In this document: positions 11,023 to 22,330 of the stretch, piece by piece
How positions within the stretch are numbered: the stretch's first letter is position 1
Layout: each line of letters begins with the position of its first letter
Assembly: GCA_025330725.1 (NCBI GenBank)
Contig: JAIWND010000001.1
Location: 62,001 to 126,000, forward strand
Source: Chlamydoabsidia padenii
Taxonomy: Eukaryota > Mucoromycota > Mucoromycetes > Mucorales > Cunninghamellaceae
Length of the DNA stretch: 64,000 nucleotides
Direction of reading: 5' to 3'
The notes under the pieces: generated by a model
Databases searched by the model: none
Told to the model about the DNA's origin: nothing
The model's input: the letters and a program-made list of their open reading frames with translations, nothing else
Program-made: the position numbers and the translations under genes

Positions 11023-13158
11023 ATGTCTGTGTCTTTGAGTGGCTCAACACTTTGCCGTCGTTTATGGATTAAACACCTATGTCATGATATTGTCCATTCC
11101 CAACACACACGAATGGCATCGCCAGCAACAAAGCAAACTCAACGAATGTTGTCACAGGTCAATTATCAACCTCCACCGTCCTTTTTAACACCAACCTATC
11201 CAGCGACCGACAGCACCAGCATTGCCAAACACAATAAAGACTTGACGATCCACTCGAAAAAGAACTTGGAGAAGCAGATCTTGGAACACGTTAAAGCAAA
11301 TCAGGTGGATCGTGCACATCATTTATTGGGCCAGATCTATCGATCAGGACAAGTACCGACGATCGCCACTTACAACCATATCATCAAGGCTCTAGCGAAA
11401 CAATTCCAGCATCAACAACGACGAATCGAAGCCCATGCACTCTTAGACGATATGGTAACTCGAGGGATCGCCCCCAACTCACAGACTTATATGCAACTGC
11501 TTTTGGGTTACGCCATCCACACAAAGTCTTTTATCTCAACCACAAATTGTCATGGCACCACATCAAAGATACAGCTCCTATTCGACAAATTTATACAATA
11601 CGAACGTGAACGGGGCTTCAAGCGAACACATCACAAGATCAAGAAACTAGTGGAGGTAATGGCTGGAGTGGGACATGATTCTCTTATACCTGTGATGACG
11701 GCCACTATGGATGCGAATGTCAAGTTGGATGTGGCAGTTTGGAACACGGCATTAGGTGGTTGTGTCAAAGGGGACAATTTGGCTGGGGCGGAACAATTAC
11801 TGGACATTATGCGACTGGCAATAGTACCTGATGCAACATCTTATCATACTGTGATTGGTGGCTATCTCAAGAACCAGTGTAATGGTGTGGTGGATCTAGA
11901 TCATGCTATTGAATTATTCCAAAAGATGATGGATGACAGGGTGGTGGCTGATTATCGGATATATCAAGACTTTTTATGCGCTTATACGACTAAACCAATA
12001 GACACTGATCAAGGCGATGATATTACACAACAAGAAGGACACGATAAAGCGCAAGACACTCTACTGCGATTATGGCAGGCCATGATGACGACAATGACGG
12101 ATAAACAAAAGGTGGGCGATAATGTACTGGTAACTCTGTTGGATTATTATTTGCGTAACCAATGTTACTCAGCGATGGAACAAGTCTACTGGGATTTAAG
12201 ACAACGTGGGGATACTATATCAAGACGGTCAGTGATCTACTTTCACCGGGCGATTAGTGGGTTTGCCAACAAACAACATTTGATATCGGGGATTGCGATG
12301 TTTTATGATTTGCTAGCTTATGGTCATCGGGCAAATCATTCGACAACCTCTTCTCTTCTTCGGGCATGTGTGCTTCGAGGACAACTCGATATGGCTCAAC
12401 AAATCTTGGATGTGATGGAGGAAACACTTGAACAATTGGCGCCGGTAGATCATTATGCAACCATGGTCCGATCGTATATTCAACAAGGTCAACTGGATTC
12501 GGCAAATGCAATGTTTTCCAAGGTACAACAACTCTATGAATCTAATCCACAAGCCGGGCGGGCTTCCTTATTGGTATCTTATCAAGCGATGATCCGTGGC
12601 TACTTTAATCTACACCAAGGTGATCAAGCCCAGTCTTTATTTGAACAATACTTGCAGCATCATACACCAGAGAACAACATTATGGATAAGAAATTGGTGG
12701 GCATCATGATAGAAGGGTACGGACGATTGGGCGATACTAGAAAACTGGACGACTTTTGCAGCAGACCTGATGTGACACTTGATGATAGTCGAACAAGAAC
12801 CATTTTAATACAATCCCGACTCGATCTCGGGGACATGGATGGTGCCGAACATGATTTAAAAGAGGGACTCATCAAGAACAACATCCGATCTATGAGATCA
12901 TCAATACAGGCGGTATTATCTGGATTGGCTTTGAATGGGAATGTGGCTTCATGCGAATACTGGGTGGATATCTTGACATCAAACGATCTCATGGATGTAA
13001 ACTCTCATCGGGCACTCTTGGTATGTTATGGCCAAGCGGGTGAAACAAGGAAACTGGAACAAGCTTATGGCAATATCAACCAACAAGGCATTAAACTAGG
13101 GGATAGTATCGAAAACAAGATCAAATTTGAATGGTTGAAATCAAATGTACAAAATTAG
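11023..13158 (+). CDS. Pentatricopeptide-repeat (PPR) protein, probably mitochondrial
   Basis: Intronless 711-aa ORF. The first 40 residues are rich in Arg, Ser and His and nearly free of acidic residues (CRRLWIKHLCHDIVHSQHTR), as expected of a mitochondrial presequence. From about residue 85 to the end, degenerate 35-residue helical hairpins follow each other; clear ones include TYNHIIKALAKQF, NSQTYMQLLLGYA, DATSYHTVIGGYLKNQ and VNSHRALLVCYGQAGETRK. PPR proteins bind organellar RNA and act in its processing, stability or translation; the RNA target cannot be read from sequence. Fungal relatives of this length act on mitochondrial transcripts. Polyadenylation-like AATAAA occurs at about 13269. 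Confidence 0.88.
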   Translation: MSVSLSGSTLCRRLWIKHLCHDIVHSQHTRMASPATKQTQRMLSQVNYQPPPSFLTPTYPATDSTSIAKHNKDLTIHSKKNLEKQILEHVKANQVDRAHHLLGQIYRSGQVPTIATYNHIIKALAKQFQHQQRRIEAHALLDDMVTRGIAPNSQTYMQLLLGYAIHTKSFISTTNCHGTTSKIQLLFDKFIQYERERGFKRTHHKIKKLVEVMAGVGHDSLIPVMTATMDANVKLDVAVWNTALGGCVKGDNLAGAEQLLDIMRLAIVPDATSYHTVIGGYLKNQCNGVVDLDHAIELFQKMMDDRVVADYRIYQDFLCAYTTKPIDTDQGDDITQQEGHDKAQDTLLRLWQAMMTTMTDKQKVGDNVLVTLLDYYLRNQCYSAMEQVYWDLRQRGDTISRRSVIYFHRAISGFANKQHLISGIAMFYDLLAYGHRANHSTTSSLLRACVLRGQLDMAQQILDVMEETLEQLAPVDHYATMVRSYIQQGQLDSANAMFSKVQQLYESNPQAGRASLLVSYQAMIRGYFNLHQGDQAQSLFEQYLQHHTPENNIMDKKLVGIMIEGYGRLGDTRKLDDFCSRPDVTLDDSRTRTILIQSRLDLGDMDGAEHDLKEGLIKNNIRSMRSSIQAVLSGLALNGNVASCEYWVDILTSNDLMDVNSHRALLVCYGQAGETRKLEQAYGNINQQGIKLGDSIENKIKFEWLKSNVQN

Positions 13159-13547
13159 ATCTCCTTTTCCCACTTTATGTATTTTATAATTTAGTTAGTT
13201 TAATCGGTATTATCTGTTTTTATACTTGATACCCGCTCTTTTTTTTTATTTGGTCCATATTCCATAGAAATAAAGAACACAACTCATTTTACCATCATAT
13301 GTTGTGAAATGTCTATTCATGCTTTTAGTACCAGCTAACAATGGGGAACACTGGATTTGGAAATATTTTAAACCCCGATTTGCCCCTTGTCTGCCTTTTT
13401 TTTTAATGGTCTTTTATCTTTATCTCCTTTTTTTTTTTTAAAAAAAAAAAAAAAACGATGTTAGACCTTGATCAATAATTGGCTCACCTATTGCTGTTTA
13501 TACCTATATCCACTACTTTACTTTTATTATACATACCCCTTTATGGC
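13159..13547. other. Intergenic region, PPR terminator and Trk promoter
   Basis: Holds an AATAAA-like signal near 13269, a composite-motif copy (TTTTAAACCCCGATT, 13366-13380), and a T-tract directly followed by an A-tract (about 13428-13455) that could fold into a perfect hairpin. An in-frame TAA directly precedes TTG 13479, so the open frame upstream of ATG 13548 has no ATG of its own. Confidence 0.5.
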
Positions 13548-14941
13548 ATGGCATCTCTACAATTGTTAAAGAATCGAACTCGTAGATTCATTCATAACCA
13601 CGTACATTTTTTACAACTTCATTACCTTTACTTTGCCCTGATCATTACCATCTTTTCTGGACTTTACTACTTGCAACTTGGTACGAAATGGGCCTACATG
13701 GATGCTTTATACATGGCGACTACGGGATGTACAAGTACTGGAATCAATACCATTCCTCTTTCCTCCATGTCCACCTACCAAGTCATAGTGCTCTGCTTCT
13801 CATCCTTATTTGGCTCTCATATTGTGATCTCTCTGGTGATGGTGGTGGTTCGGAAACACTACTTTACCAAACGATTTCAAGAACTCTGTCGGCATGGTGG
13901 ATCTACGATTCTTTTAGACTCCGGCATGACTCTCGGGAATGATGCTAAATGGAGTCAAAAGAAATCATATCCGGAACTTAACCAAGTAGGTGGTAAAGTA
14001 ATTGGGCCGCTGATGATGCCTCTTGAAAACCAACATGCGACACATCTCGAACAACTCACATGTCATCAGCAACAATCAACAATCAATGATTCAATGATAG
14101 ATGAAAAAATAGATATCTCCATCAACACAGGGGTTATCTTTGCCGATAATATCATGCAACAACGGGAATGGGCTCGACAACAATTGGACACTTTACGGCA
14201 ACAGGATGATGATTTGGAACAATCTTCGATGGACAATCAAGGTGAACAGCACTCGACGGATGTGCTCTCTTTGATCAAACTGACAAAGGAACAACGTAAC
14301 TCAATGGGTGGTGCAGAATATCGTGCTTTGGATCTATTAACGATGGTGATCCCATTGTACTATATCATCATTCTTGTCTTTTCCTCTTTGGCGTTTCGGA
14401 TCTATATCGCCACTTCACCTTATGCTCAAGACCTTTTACTCACTGCCAATGGGAAAAACCAAGACCCTATCAACCCTTGGTCCATGTCCTTCTTCATCAC
14501 ACTCTCAGCATTCAACAATCTCGGGCTCAGTCAGATCGATTCCAACATGATCCCCTTCCAACACTCTCCTTTCCCACTCATTCTCTGTGGGTTTTTGGTC
14601 TTGGCAGGGAACACGGCGTACCCTATCTTCTTACGGTTTACTCTTTGGTGCATGTATCTTGCGACACCCACATCGTATCCTATGCATCGTGAAACCCTGT
14701 GCTATCTTTTGGATCATCCTCGTCGGTGTTATACAACATTATTCCCGGCTCGCCAGACTTGGTGGTTGTTGGTCATTCTCATCTTTATCAATACGACTCA
14801 AGTGGTGGTTTATCTGGCGACAAACTTTTGGTTACCTGTGATGGATGGTATTGATCTCAAATCTCAAATGTTGAATGCCTTGTTTCAAGCGATTGCGACT
14901 CGGAATGGTAAGTAATAGGATCTACTTGGTTGGGATTGACC

Positions 14942-15017
<76 letters not shown>

Positions 15018-15191
15018 CTACTAGCGGGGTTTTCGGTTGTTGAATTGGGATCTTTGAATCCAGGTACCATCCTTGTTTATATCGTGGCAATGTATATTGG
15101 TGTTTACCCGGTTGCCATTTCAATGCGAAATAGTAATGAATACCAGGTAATAGAATCAAGTCAAATGGGCAATGTGATAGGATACTGATCA

Positions 15192-15223
<32 letters not shown>

Positions 15224-15801
15224 TGCAGGAACGATCTCTCGGTATGTATCGGACCGACTATCAAGATGACGGATCAACAGACGGTGGTGGAATCATACTC
15301 AAACTACGATCTCAACTAACCATCAACAGCATGATCTCAACCAGCCGGAAACTCCTTCAGCAACCTGATTTTTTTGTAATGACACAAATTCAACGACAAC
15401 TCAGCAAGGAAATCTGTTGGCTCATTATTGGTATCTTCTGTGTATGCGTGATGGAAGCTCGGTCCATCATGTCACCTTCACCTGTCACTATTGCCACTGT
15501 CATCTATGAATGTGTATCGGCTTTTGGTTGTGTAGGTAGCTCTTTGGGTGGCATCACTCCTGGCACATCACAAAGTGCGGATTATCAACCTATCAGCAAA
15601 CTGGTAATCATCTTGTTGATGTACCGTGGGCGACATCGTGCATTACCAGCAAAGATTGATCGTGCGGTGCTCTTGCCTTCTGAACAACTGGATCGATCTG
15701 ATACGGAGGAAAAACAATTACACAGGCTTCATCGGTCCCTATCATGTACCCCTACGGCGACTACTGGCTTCCATGTGTACCAACGATCAGAAACATTATG
15801 A
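13548..15801 (+). CDS. TRK1: Trk-type potassium transporter
   Basis: Three exons (13548-14907, 15025-15146, 15229-15801) give 684 aa. The frame is open from 13479 but without an ATG before 13548, and the ATG at 13548 places the first membrane helix (LHYLYFALIITIFSGLYYL) near the N-terminus as in fungal Trk proteins. Four pore-loop segments with filter glycines are visible: TTGCTSTGINT, AFNNLGLS, ATRNAGFSV (spanning intron 1) and SAFGCVGSSLG. A hydrophilic loop of about 150 residues lies between the first and second M1-P-M2 units, much shorter than in S. cerevisiae Trk1. Function: plasma-membrane K+ uptake. Intron 1 contains a run of 69 T and intron 2 a run of about 26 T. Confidence 0.93.
14945..15013 (+). 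repeat. 69-nt homopolymeric T tract in a Trk intron
   Basis: An uninterrupted run of T makes up more than half of the 117-nt intron 14908-15024, from just after the donor to just before the ATTCTACTAG acceptor. The exact length may be unreliable in an assembly. Intron 2 of the same gene has a second T run (about 15196-15221). Confidence 0.9.
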
Positions 15802-15993
15802 TTTAGGATTTCCCCCTTCCTTATATCACACACTAGATTAGTCCCTACCACCCATTATATGATTTGTATTTATATACTATTTAGTCCCCCTTCTTTTTAT
15901 TATTATTGATTGATGTAATAATAAATAAATAATAAAAACTATATCTAATAACAACTAATACTATATCAAACAAAATCTATCTACAACCATGTT

Positions 15994-17497
15994 TTATTTA
16001 TCTAGCACAGCCAGCATATCATCCACTGAAACAAATTTTTCCCTTGGTTTGCCCAATTTGGCACCAGCCTGGAATTCAGCAGTTTCGATTTTTTTCCAGT
16101 CAGAGTAAGAGACCGGGCGGATCTGGCGTTGATGCATCAGTTGTAACAAGTCGTCATGATTAGATAGAGGTTTGATATCCGATAACATAGGTGCACCTTG
16201 TCGTAAATCATCCAGAATAGTATCGGCCGTTTCGTATGCATCCGACATGGTAGACACAATCACACCAGTAGGACCTCGTTTCAACCACCCTGCAGTATAC
16301 ATCCCTGGTAATTCCTTTTGTTGTTCATCAATGATTTTACCAAATGTATTCGGTACCAATCCTTGCCTGTCATCAAAGGGTAGTCCATCCATTGCCAGAC
16401 TCTTGTAGCCAATACTGCGAAGTACCAATCCACACGCCTGAGATTCATATTGACCTGTCCCCACCGCACGTTGCTTTTCCACCGGGCCATCCAACCTGTT
16501 GATTTCATACCGAATACCATTCACCCGATTGTCCTTTGCCAAGATTTCTACTGGACTACGTAAGAATTTTAGATGCCATGAGGATGCCAATTCATCCTTC
16601 TTGTCGGGTGTATGATCCAGCAAACCCATCAGTCGTTTCAAAGGTCGTTGTTTCGCCAAAAAGTCACCATGTTGTTTGATTTGATCATGGATCCAAGCAT
16701 GATTCGCATGGAATTGGACACCAGGCAGTTTGAGCTGTTCACGTAGTTCTTTGGCGGTAAAAGCAGCTTGAAGAGGGCCTCGACGACCGACGACATGGAC
16801 ATGTTTGATTTTGCTTTTGCTTAGTGCGTCCAGAGCGTATTCGGTTATATCGGTTTTTCGCAAGTCGTCGATTGGACTGAGAAGGATCCGCGCCACGTCG
16901 AGAGCTACATTGCCTTGCCCAATTACCACCGCCGTATCAGTGTCTTGAAGAGGTAGTTGGAGATGTCGGTCACGAGGTAAACCATTGTACCAGCCCACAA
17001 AGGTGCGTGCTGAGGTCGAGCCATAGACATCTTCATTAGGGATACCCAAACGTCGATCTTCACTAGCACCATAAGAAAAGAGAATAGCATCGTAATGTTG
17101 TTGGAGTTCAGATATCGTGAGTGTCGTTGATTGATTATTGTTATTATTGCCACCAATAGTGACATTGCCATAGAATCGGAACCGTTTGTCTTCAGCCACC
17201 TTGTCGAACGTAGTCATCACATTCTATGGGTTACATATAATATCGTTCAAGTTAGTTTCAATATAGGAGGAGGGTCTTTTTTCTTTTTCTTTTTTCTTTT
17301 ACCTTAACTTCAGGGTGATCAGGCGCCACTCCATACCGTACTAGACCATGAGGAGTGGGTAAACTGTCAAACATGTCAATTTGTGTATTGTCGTATTCCT
17401 TGAAGATACGGTGTGCCGTGTAGAATCCAGCAGGTCCACTGCCAACCACTGCCAATTTAAAAGGTCTTGTCGCTGTTGTGAAGGTTCGCCGTAACAT
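15994..17497 (-). CDS. ARH1: NADPH:adrenodoxin (ferredoxin) reductase, mitochondrial
   Basis: Two exons on the minus strand (17303-17497 and 15994-17223) give 474 aa. The product starts [14 protein letters not shown], a short presequence, then the FAD-binding [14 protein letters not shown] and the family signature [22 protein letters not shown]. The NADP-binding part contains [17 protein letters not shown] and [13 protein letters not shown]; near the C-terminus [12 protein letters not shown] is the family's distal FAD motif. It passes electrons from NADPH to mitochondrial ferredoxin for Fe-S cluster and heme A synthesis. A TTG three codons upstream is not needed as start. Divergent from the LRR gene with 171 bp between ATGs. 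Confidence 0.97.
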
Positions 17498-17668
17498 TGT
17501 GTTCAAAGATAAAAAAGAAAGAAAGAAGGGAAAAGTTGAGCGAGGAGGGCTCTCTTAAAAAAAAAAAGCTCAGGAACTTTGTTTTAAATCCCGCCCAGCT
17601 GGGTGACTTTTTCAGCGAAAAAGCGCGCAGAGAAAAACTTTTTTTTTCTTTCACTAATCTTTACGATC
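17498..17668. promoter_or_regulatory. Compact bidirectional promoter with composite motif
   Basis: 171 bp separate the start codons of the adrenodoxin reductase and LRR genes. A strong copy of the recurrent motif, TTTTAAATCCCGCC, lies at 17582-17595 near the middle, immediately followed by a CAGCTGG palindrome and then GCGAAAAAGCGCGC (E2F-like core). A and T tracts sit on the two sides towards the two start codons. Confidence 0.6.
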
Positions 17669-17955
17669 ATGAAGTTGAACTTTGATATTCTAACGTCATG
17701 GTATAACCAACCTTTACACACCTTGGAAGAAATCAAGGCCAAGAAAAAGGATCTTGATGGTATTGACGATATCTCATCTTGCAGCAAATTACGAAAACTG
17801 GTCTTGTCTGAAAACACCCTATCCAACAACAATACCAGCTTCTCCGGTTTAGATCACTTAACCTTCCTTGACCTCTCTCATAATGAATTCAGCTCTTTAA
17901 ATGGTTTGGAAAACATGACACAGTTAAATGGTAAAACAAAGAATAGGAAACAAGT

Positions 17956-17989
<34 letters not shown>

Positions 17990-19376
17990 TAATTACTACT
18001 TTATCTATTTGATCAGTGCTTAATGTCAGTAATAACGCAATCACCCAGTTACCCGAAGATTTGTCACACTTTGGAAACCTCAAGGCTCTTATTCTAAACA
18101 ATAATCAACTTTCCAAAGTTCCCGGATTGGATGTTTTGACTAATCTCAATACATTAGGTAAACAAAAACACACCCTTTTTATTCATGCAAATCATTTTGT
18201 GTATCAATAACCTTTTTTTTTTTTTTATCATCATAGTAATCTCTCACAATTCAGTCACCAAAATTCCCAACTTGATGGCCTTGCCGAAACTGGTGAAAGT
18301 CTCAGCATCACACAATAAACTAAAGGAAGTTCCCAACTTGTCTGGACAATCAGCATCATTAAAGGAACTTCGATTGAACGACAATAAAATTGTAACTATA
18401 CCCAACACTTTACGGAAATGTCAAGCTTTGGCAATCATCGATCTTGGAAACAACAGAATCTCAAAATGGAGGTAAGAAGAAGAAGCATACATAAAAACGG
18501 GATGATTGACTGTTTATCTATAGTGATATTGCCTCTCTTGGATCCTTATTGAATTTGCACAACCTTAACCTTCGCGGCAATCCAATCACTAAGAACAAGG
18601 ATTACAAAGACAAGATATTAGCCTTGGTTCCTTCTCTTCGAGTACTGGATGGTGAACGATTCGATCTTAAATTTTTGGAACGAAAACAAAAACAATCCAG
18701 TAATTTGAAACTGATGGAAAAGAAGGATCGACTGAAACGGGAAAAACTGGAAAAGCAACTGGAAGCGGATTATGGATTGGAAGCACCGGCTCGAAAACCA
18801 CGACATAAACATCTCTTGCGTGAAGAAGAAGGATTAGCACCAAAGAAATCAGTAAAGAAGAACGACAGTGACAACGACAGTGATAAGAAACCAGCAAAGA
18901 AGAACAACAGTGACAACGACAATGATAAGAAACCAGCAAAGAAGAAGAATAACGACGAAAAGAAAAACGATGACGAAAAGGTCAACAAGAGAAAGGTGGT
19001 GGAATCGGCTGATGTTACCATAACAAAACCTACAAAGAAAAAGAAACCCGATACCTTTTTCGACCCATCTGGTGTTAAATCATCCATTTCAGAAACTACC
19101 GTGGACAAGAAGGAACCAACAACTACCGTCGAACCATCAACAAAGCAACCTATTGAATCAGCAAAGGCAGATCTTACCGAACCAGCACAACCACAGTCAA
19201 AACGTAAAGCGGACCGATTGTTGTCTCAGCGTGAACGCTCAGGTGTATTATCTGTGGTGGACAAATCCAAAAAACTCAAAAAGAAGGCGGATGGTGAAGA
19301 TGTGTTGGCTACTTTGGAACAAATCAACAAGAAACAAGAAGAATCTACTGGATTGGGTGCTGATGCTTGGGATTAG
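17669..19376 (+). CDS. Leucine-rich-repeat protein with basic, probably nuclear C-terminus
   Basis: Four exons (17669-17930, 18017-18157, 18237-18471, 18524-19376) give 496 aa. Residues about 40-215 hold SDS22-like LRRs (LTFLDLSHNEFSSLNGLENM, LKALILNNNQLSKVPGL, LKELRLNDNKIVTIP) closed by an LRR-cap-like segment ending VPSLRVLDGERF. The rest is Lys/Asp/Asn/Ser-rich with imperfect repeats of KKPAKKN-type units and many nuclear-localisation-like clusters. A final short conserved-looking block ends GLGADAWD. The exact orthologue was not recognised. SDS22-type LRRs usually mediate protein binding; the charged tail suggests a nuclear or nucleolar place, which is inference. Confidence 0.85.
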
Positions 19377-19727
19377 TAATAGTTAGATTATAGATAGTTA
19401 CAGTAATAAAGGAACATTTGCATACAAAATATCAATATCTTTGTCTTCTTCTTCTTTTTTGGTCATACTCATGTTTTTATGCCCAATGGTCTGTGTGTAT
19501 GTTGACCCCCTTACTTATGCATAGGAACAATGAAATCGTGTGAAGGGTGGGACAATGCTTGTCTTTATTATAGCAGAGTGGCGAATCCAGGGGGGCGAAA
19601 GAAGTAAAGCGGGATTTGAAAATCTAAAAAGCGAACAAGGGATATTCCACGTTTTCTTTCTTTTCTTTCTCTTTTTTCTTTTTTGTCACCTTATCCTTTT
19701 TTAAACACAAAGGCATCTTGGACCATC
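19377..19727. promoter_or_regulatory. Intergenic region with composite motif upstream of PIS1
   Basis: AATAAA (near 19404) probably ends the LRR transcript. AGCGGGATTTGAAAAT (19608-19623) lies 105 bp before the PIS1 ATG and is followed by a TTTCTTTTCTTTCTC pyrimidine tract, the same order seen at many genes here. Confidence 0.55.
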
Positions 19728-20810
19728 ATGAAAGATAAGATTATGAAGAAGCCTATGGACAGTAAAGCGCCAGAGAATATATTTCTCTTTGTCCCTAACA
19801 TCATTGGTAAGAAGAACGATCGTACAACTTTATGAATGAATATAGACTCACCTCTTACTTTGCTTGTTTTATTTATTTTATTTTATTTTATATAGGATAT
19901 ACTCGTATTATATTGGCGGCCTTGTCACTTTATTATATGCCCATTCATCCCAAAGCATGTGTTGTCTTGTATAGTATCTCTTGTTTACTGGATGCCGTTG
20001 ACGGAAATGCTGCTCGATACTTTAATCAATGCAAGTCCTTACTCAATCAGTCATTGGCTTTTTAACATCTTGGTTTTATTATAGGTAGTCGTTTTGGAGC
20101 AGTATTGGATATGGTAACCGATAGGTAATGGATTGGGGATAGGAAAAGAAATGATTAATGCTAAACTGTATATGATAGGTGTACAACTACTTGTCTACTT
20201 TGCTTCTTGTCACTTCGAAATCAATCATGGACCATCCTATTCCAGTTCCTTATCTCTTTGGACTTTGCTTCTCATTATATGCATATGTATAGGTAAACAG
20301 TTCCTCACACAATAACCTCTTCTCTTCACTAATAAATACTCTTTATTTGGAATGGTGGCTAGCTCTATGACTGAAGGATCATCAAGTCATAAAAAGATTG
20401 CTGAAGGTGGCAGTTGGTATCTTCGTCTATATTATACTAATAACGTAAGTAAAATAATAACAAAAAATAAAAAAAAATAAAAAAATAAAAAAGTCAGTAT
20501 TACTCATCTTTCTCTTAATTAGATCATCCTATTTATCATGTGCGCTGGCAATGAATTGTTTTTTGTCCTTCTTTACATCCTCAGTGTCGCTAACATTGCT
20601 CAGCCTTTGAATGGTAAGCATCTTTACTACATGATTGATTAAACTGACATCTTCACCTTCTTTGTAGTATTGTGGTGGATTGCTTTATCAACAACAGGTG
20701 CGATCTGCTTTGCTAAACAGTTTATTAATGTGGTGCAAATTGTTAATGCAAGTAAGGTGCTGGTGGCCATCGACAAGGAAGATAGGATCCGGGCACTCAA
20801 GGGGAATTGA
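19728..20810 (+). CDS. PIS1: CDP-diacylglycerol--inositol 3-phosphatidyltransferase (PI synthase)
   Basis: Seven exons (19728-19806, 19896-20030, 20085-20124, 20179-20292, 20363-20444, 20523-20613, 20668-20810) give 227 aa, the usual family length. The CDP-alcohol phosphotransferase signature D-G-x2-A-R-x8-G-x3-D-x3-D is complete (DGNAARYFNQ..GAVLDMVTD), assembled across exons 2-3. The start NIFLFVPNIIGYTRI and several hydrophobic helices fit an ER membrane enzyme making phosphatidylinositol from CDP-diacylglycerol and inositol. Intron 2 must begin with GC (CAAT|GCAAGT, from 20031) to preserve the motif, so it is a GC-AG intron. Confidence 0.96.
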
Positions 20811-20884
20811 AGTAGTACCCTTTTACATATAAACTAGTTATATCTATATCCCATTTATACTATTGATGACTCTCCCTTACCTCC

Positions 20885-20919
<35 letters not shown>

Positions 20920-21754
20920 GAATCTCCAATAAAACTATATTTTACCATGTCCTAATCGTTTTTATAATTAATGCGAGCATGTCAGTGGGGTAAAATGATA
21001 CCCCTGATATGTCGGGTTTTGAAATATAACCAAAACGAAAACAGATGCTTTTGGGTAGTAGTACTTTGATGATCGGGCATGTTTTTACTTTCGGAAACAA
21101 AATGGGGTCAATGCGATTGATGAACAGAGTAACCTATATATTATGATCTTCGTGTATATGAAATTGTCACAAAGAAATGCCAACTTGAATGTCGGGATTT
21201 CAAATTCATATAGACTAAGGATATTCTTCAATGTGATAAAAATTACCACCGAGGTGCAGTGTATGTGGGTTGCGATATTTTCCCGAAAAAATTTGAACAT
21301 GAAAAGGAGTGGAGACAAAGGAATGGAGAGAGAGAGAGCGGATTCATACCAAGTGGACAGCATCACTACATGAATTGTTTGATTGTATAACCGCTGTAGT
21401 CTGGCTGACCACATTCGCAGTGGCGGAAGGAGAGCGGATAGAAGACAGAGGAGAGAGACAGCGGATCCATCCAACCATACTAGAAGCGGAGGAAAGAGGG
21501 CGGAAAAAAGACATAAAGGATGAAGGGGAAAAAAAAAGTAGGCGATCAGTGTTGGGGAAATGATAGCGTGTGAAAATTGATGGTGAACAAATCATTCAAA
21601 CATTGGATAAGAATGTTTCAAAGATAGGAGGTGATCAATGCTGGGGAAATCGTGCGATTTTTAGGATTATGTCTAGATGTAGTCAATTAAATCAATAAAA
21701 AATAAGCAATACGAAAAGATGGGGTCTTTATTAGACGTCAAATGGTTATGGTAT
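20811..21754. other. Gene-poor intergenic DNA
   Basis: Contains a (TA)n microsatellite at about 20888-20916 just before the probable PIS1 poly(A) signal, and two motif-family copies (GTCGGGTTTTGAAAT near 21011; GTCGGGATTTCAAAT near 21191). A purine-rich stretch (GAGAGAGAG, GGAAAAAAAAAG) at 21320-21540 leaves short open frames on both strands that show no recognisable protein. Confidence 0.5.
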
Positions 21755-22330
21755 TTAGGTTAAAAGCCAAGCATCAAGTCCCTTGTGTCAATCTGTCCGA
21801 ACTTGCGATGACTTTTACTTGTCATGAAACCCACTTCGTGTTCAAATCCCGCTTTACTTTGATTCCTTACTAAGATTTTGGATGGGCTCTCCTCCCTCCA
21901 TTGTTAAGGATGCTAATGATTAAAGTGGTGATGTGAATAATATAACCCATTTCCAATATACTATACCGCAAAAGTCAAGCACCAGGATCCTTGTGTTAGT
22001 CAGTCCAAGCTTGCATTGAGTTTTGCCTGTCTTTTGCAAGAAAAAAGTACGAAGACTTTTTTTACAGACAGAAGCAAAATTCATTTTCAAATCCAGCCAG
22101 TCCCTAGTCAGAGTTGGAAGAAGCTTTACCGCTCCATTGTCAACGGATGCTAATGATTAAAGTGGCCATGTGGACACTATGACCCATTTCCAACATACTT
22201 TACCGCAAAGTCAAGTATCAAGGCTCTTGTGTTAGTATGTTTAAGCTTGCAATGACTTTTACCTTTCCTTTGTGACGAAAAATTATTTTTTTGTAGACGA
22301 AAGAAAACTTCATTTTCAAACGCCGAACAC
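21755..22330. repeat. Second tandem repeat array, about 2.5 units of 230-245 bp, related to the one at 766-1706
   Basis: Unit heads resembling TTCAAATCCCGCTTT occur at about 21841, 22086 (TTCAAATCCAGCC) and 22315 (TTCAAACGCCG). Each unit contains GGATGCTAATGATTAAAGTGG, then CCATTTCCAAYATACT, CCGCAAAGTCAAG and CTTGTGTTAGT. The landmarks GATGCTAATGA..AAAGTG and TTTCCAACA..CTTTAC are in the same order as in the array at 766-1706, so the two arrays belong to one diverged family. The first unit is truncated on its left. Confidence 0.75.

Noticed and set aside
13428..13455. T-tract followed by A-tract as an intrinsic terminator hairpin
   Set aside because: Bacterial-type terminators do not apply in a fungal nuclear genome, and simple T/A tracts are common throughout the window.
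21300..21600. Purine-rich ORFs on both strands
   Set aside because: Low-complexity GAGA/GGAA sequence keeps frames open by chance; no conserved protein pattern.
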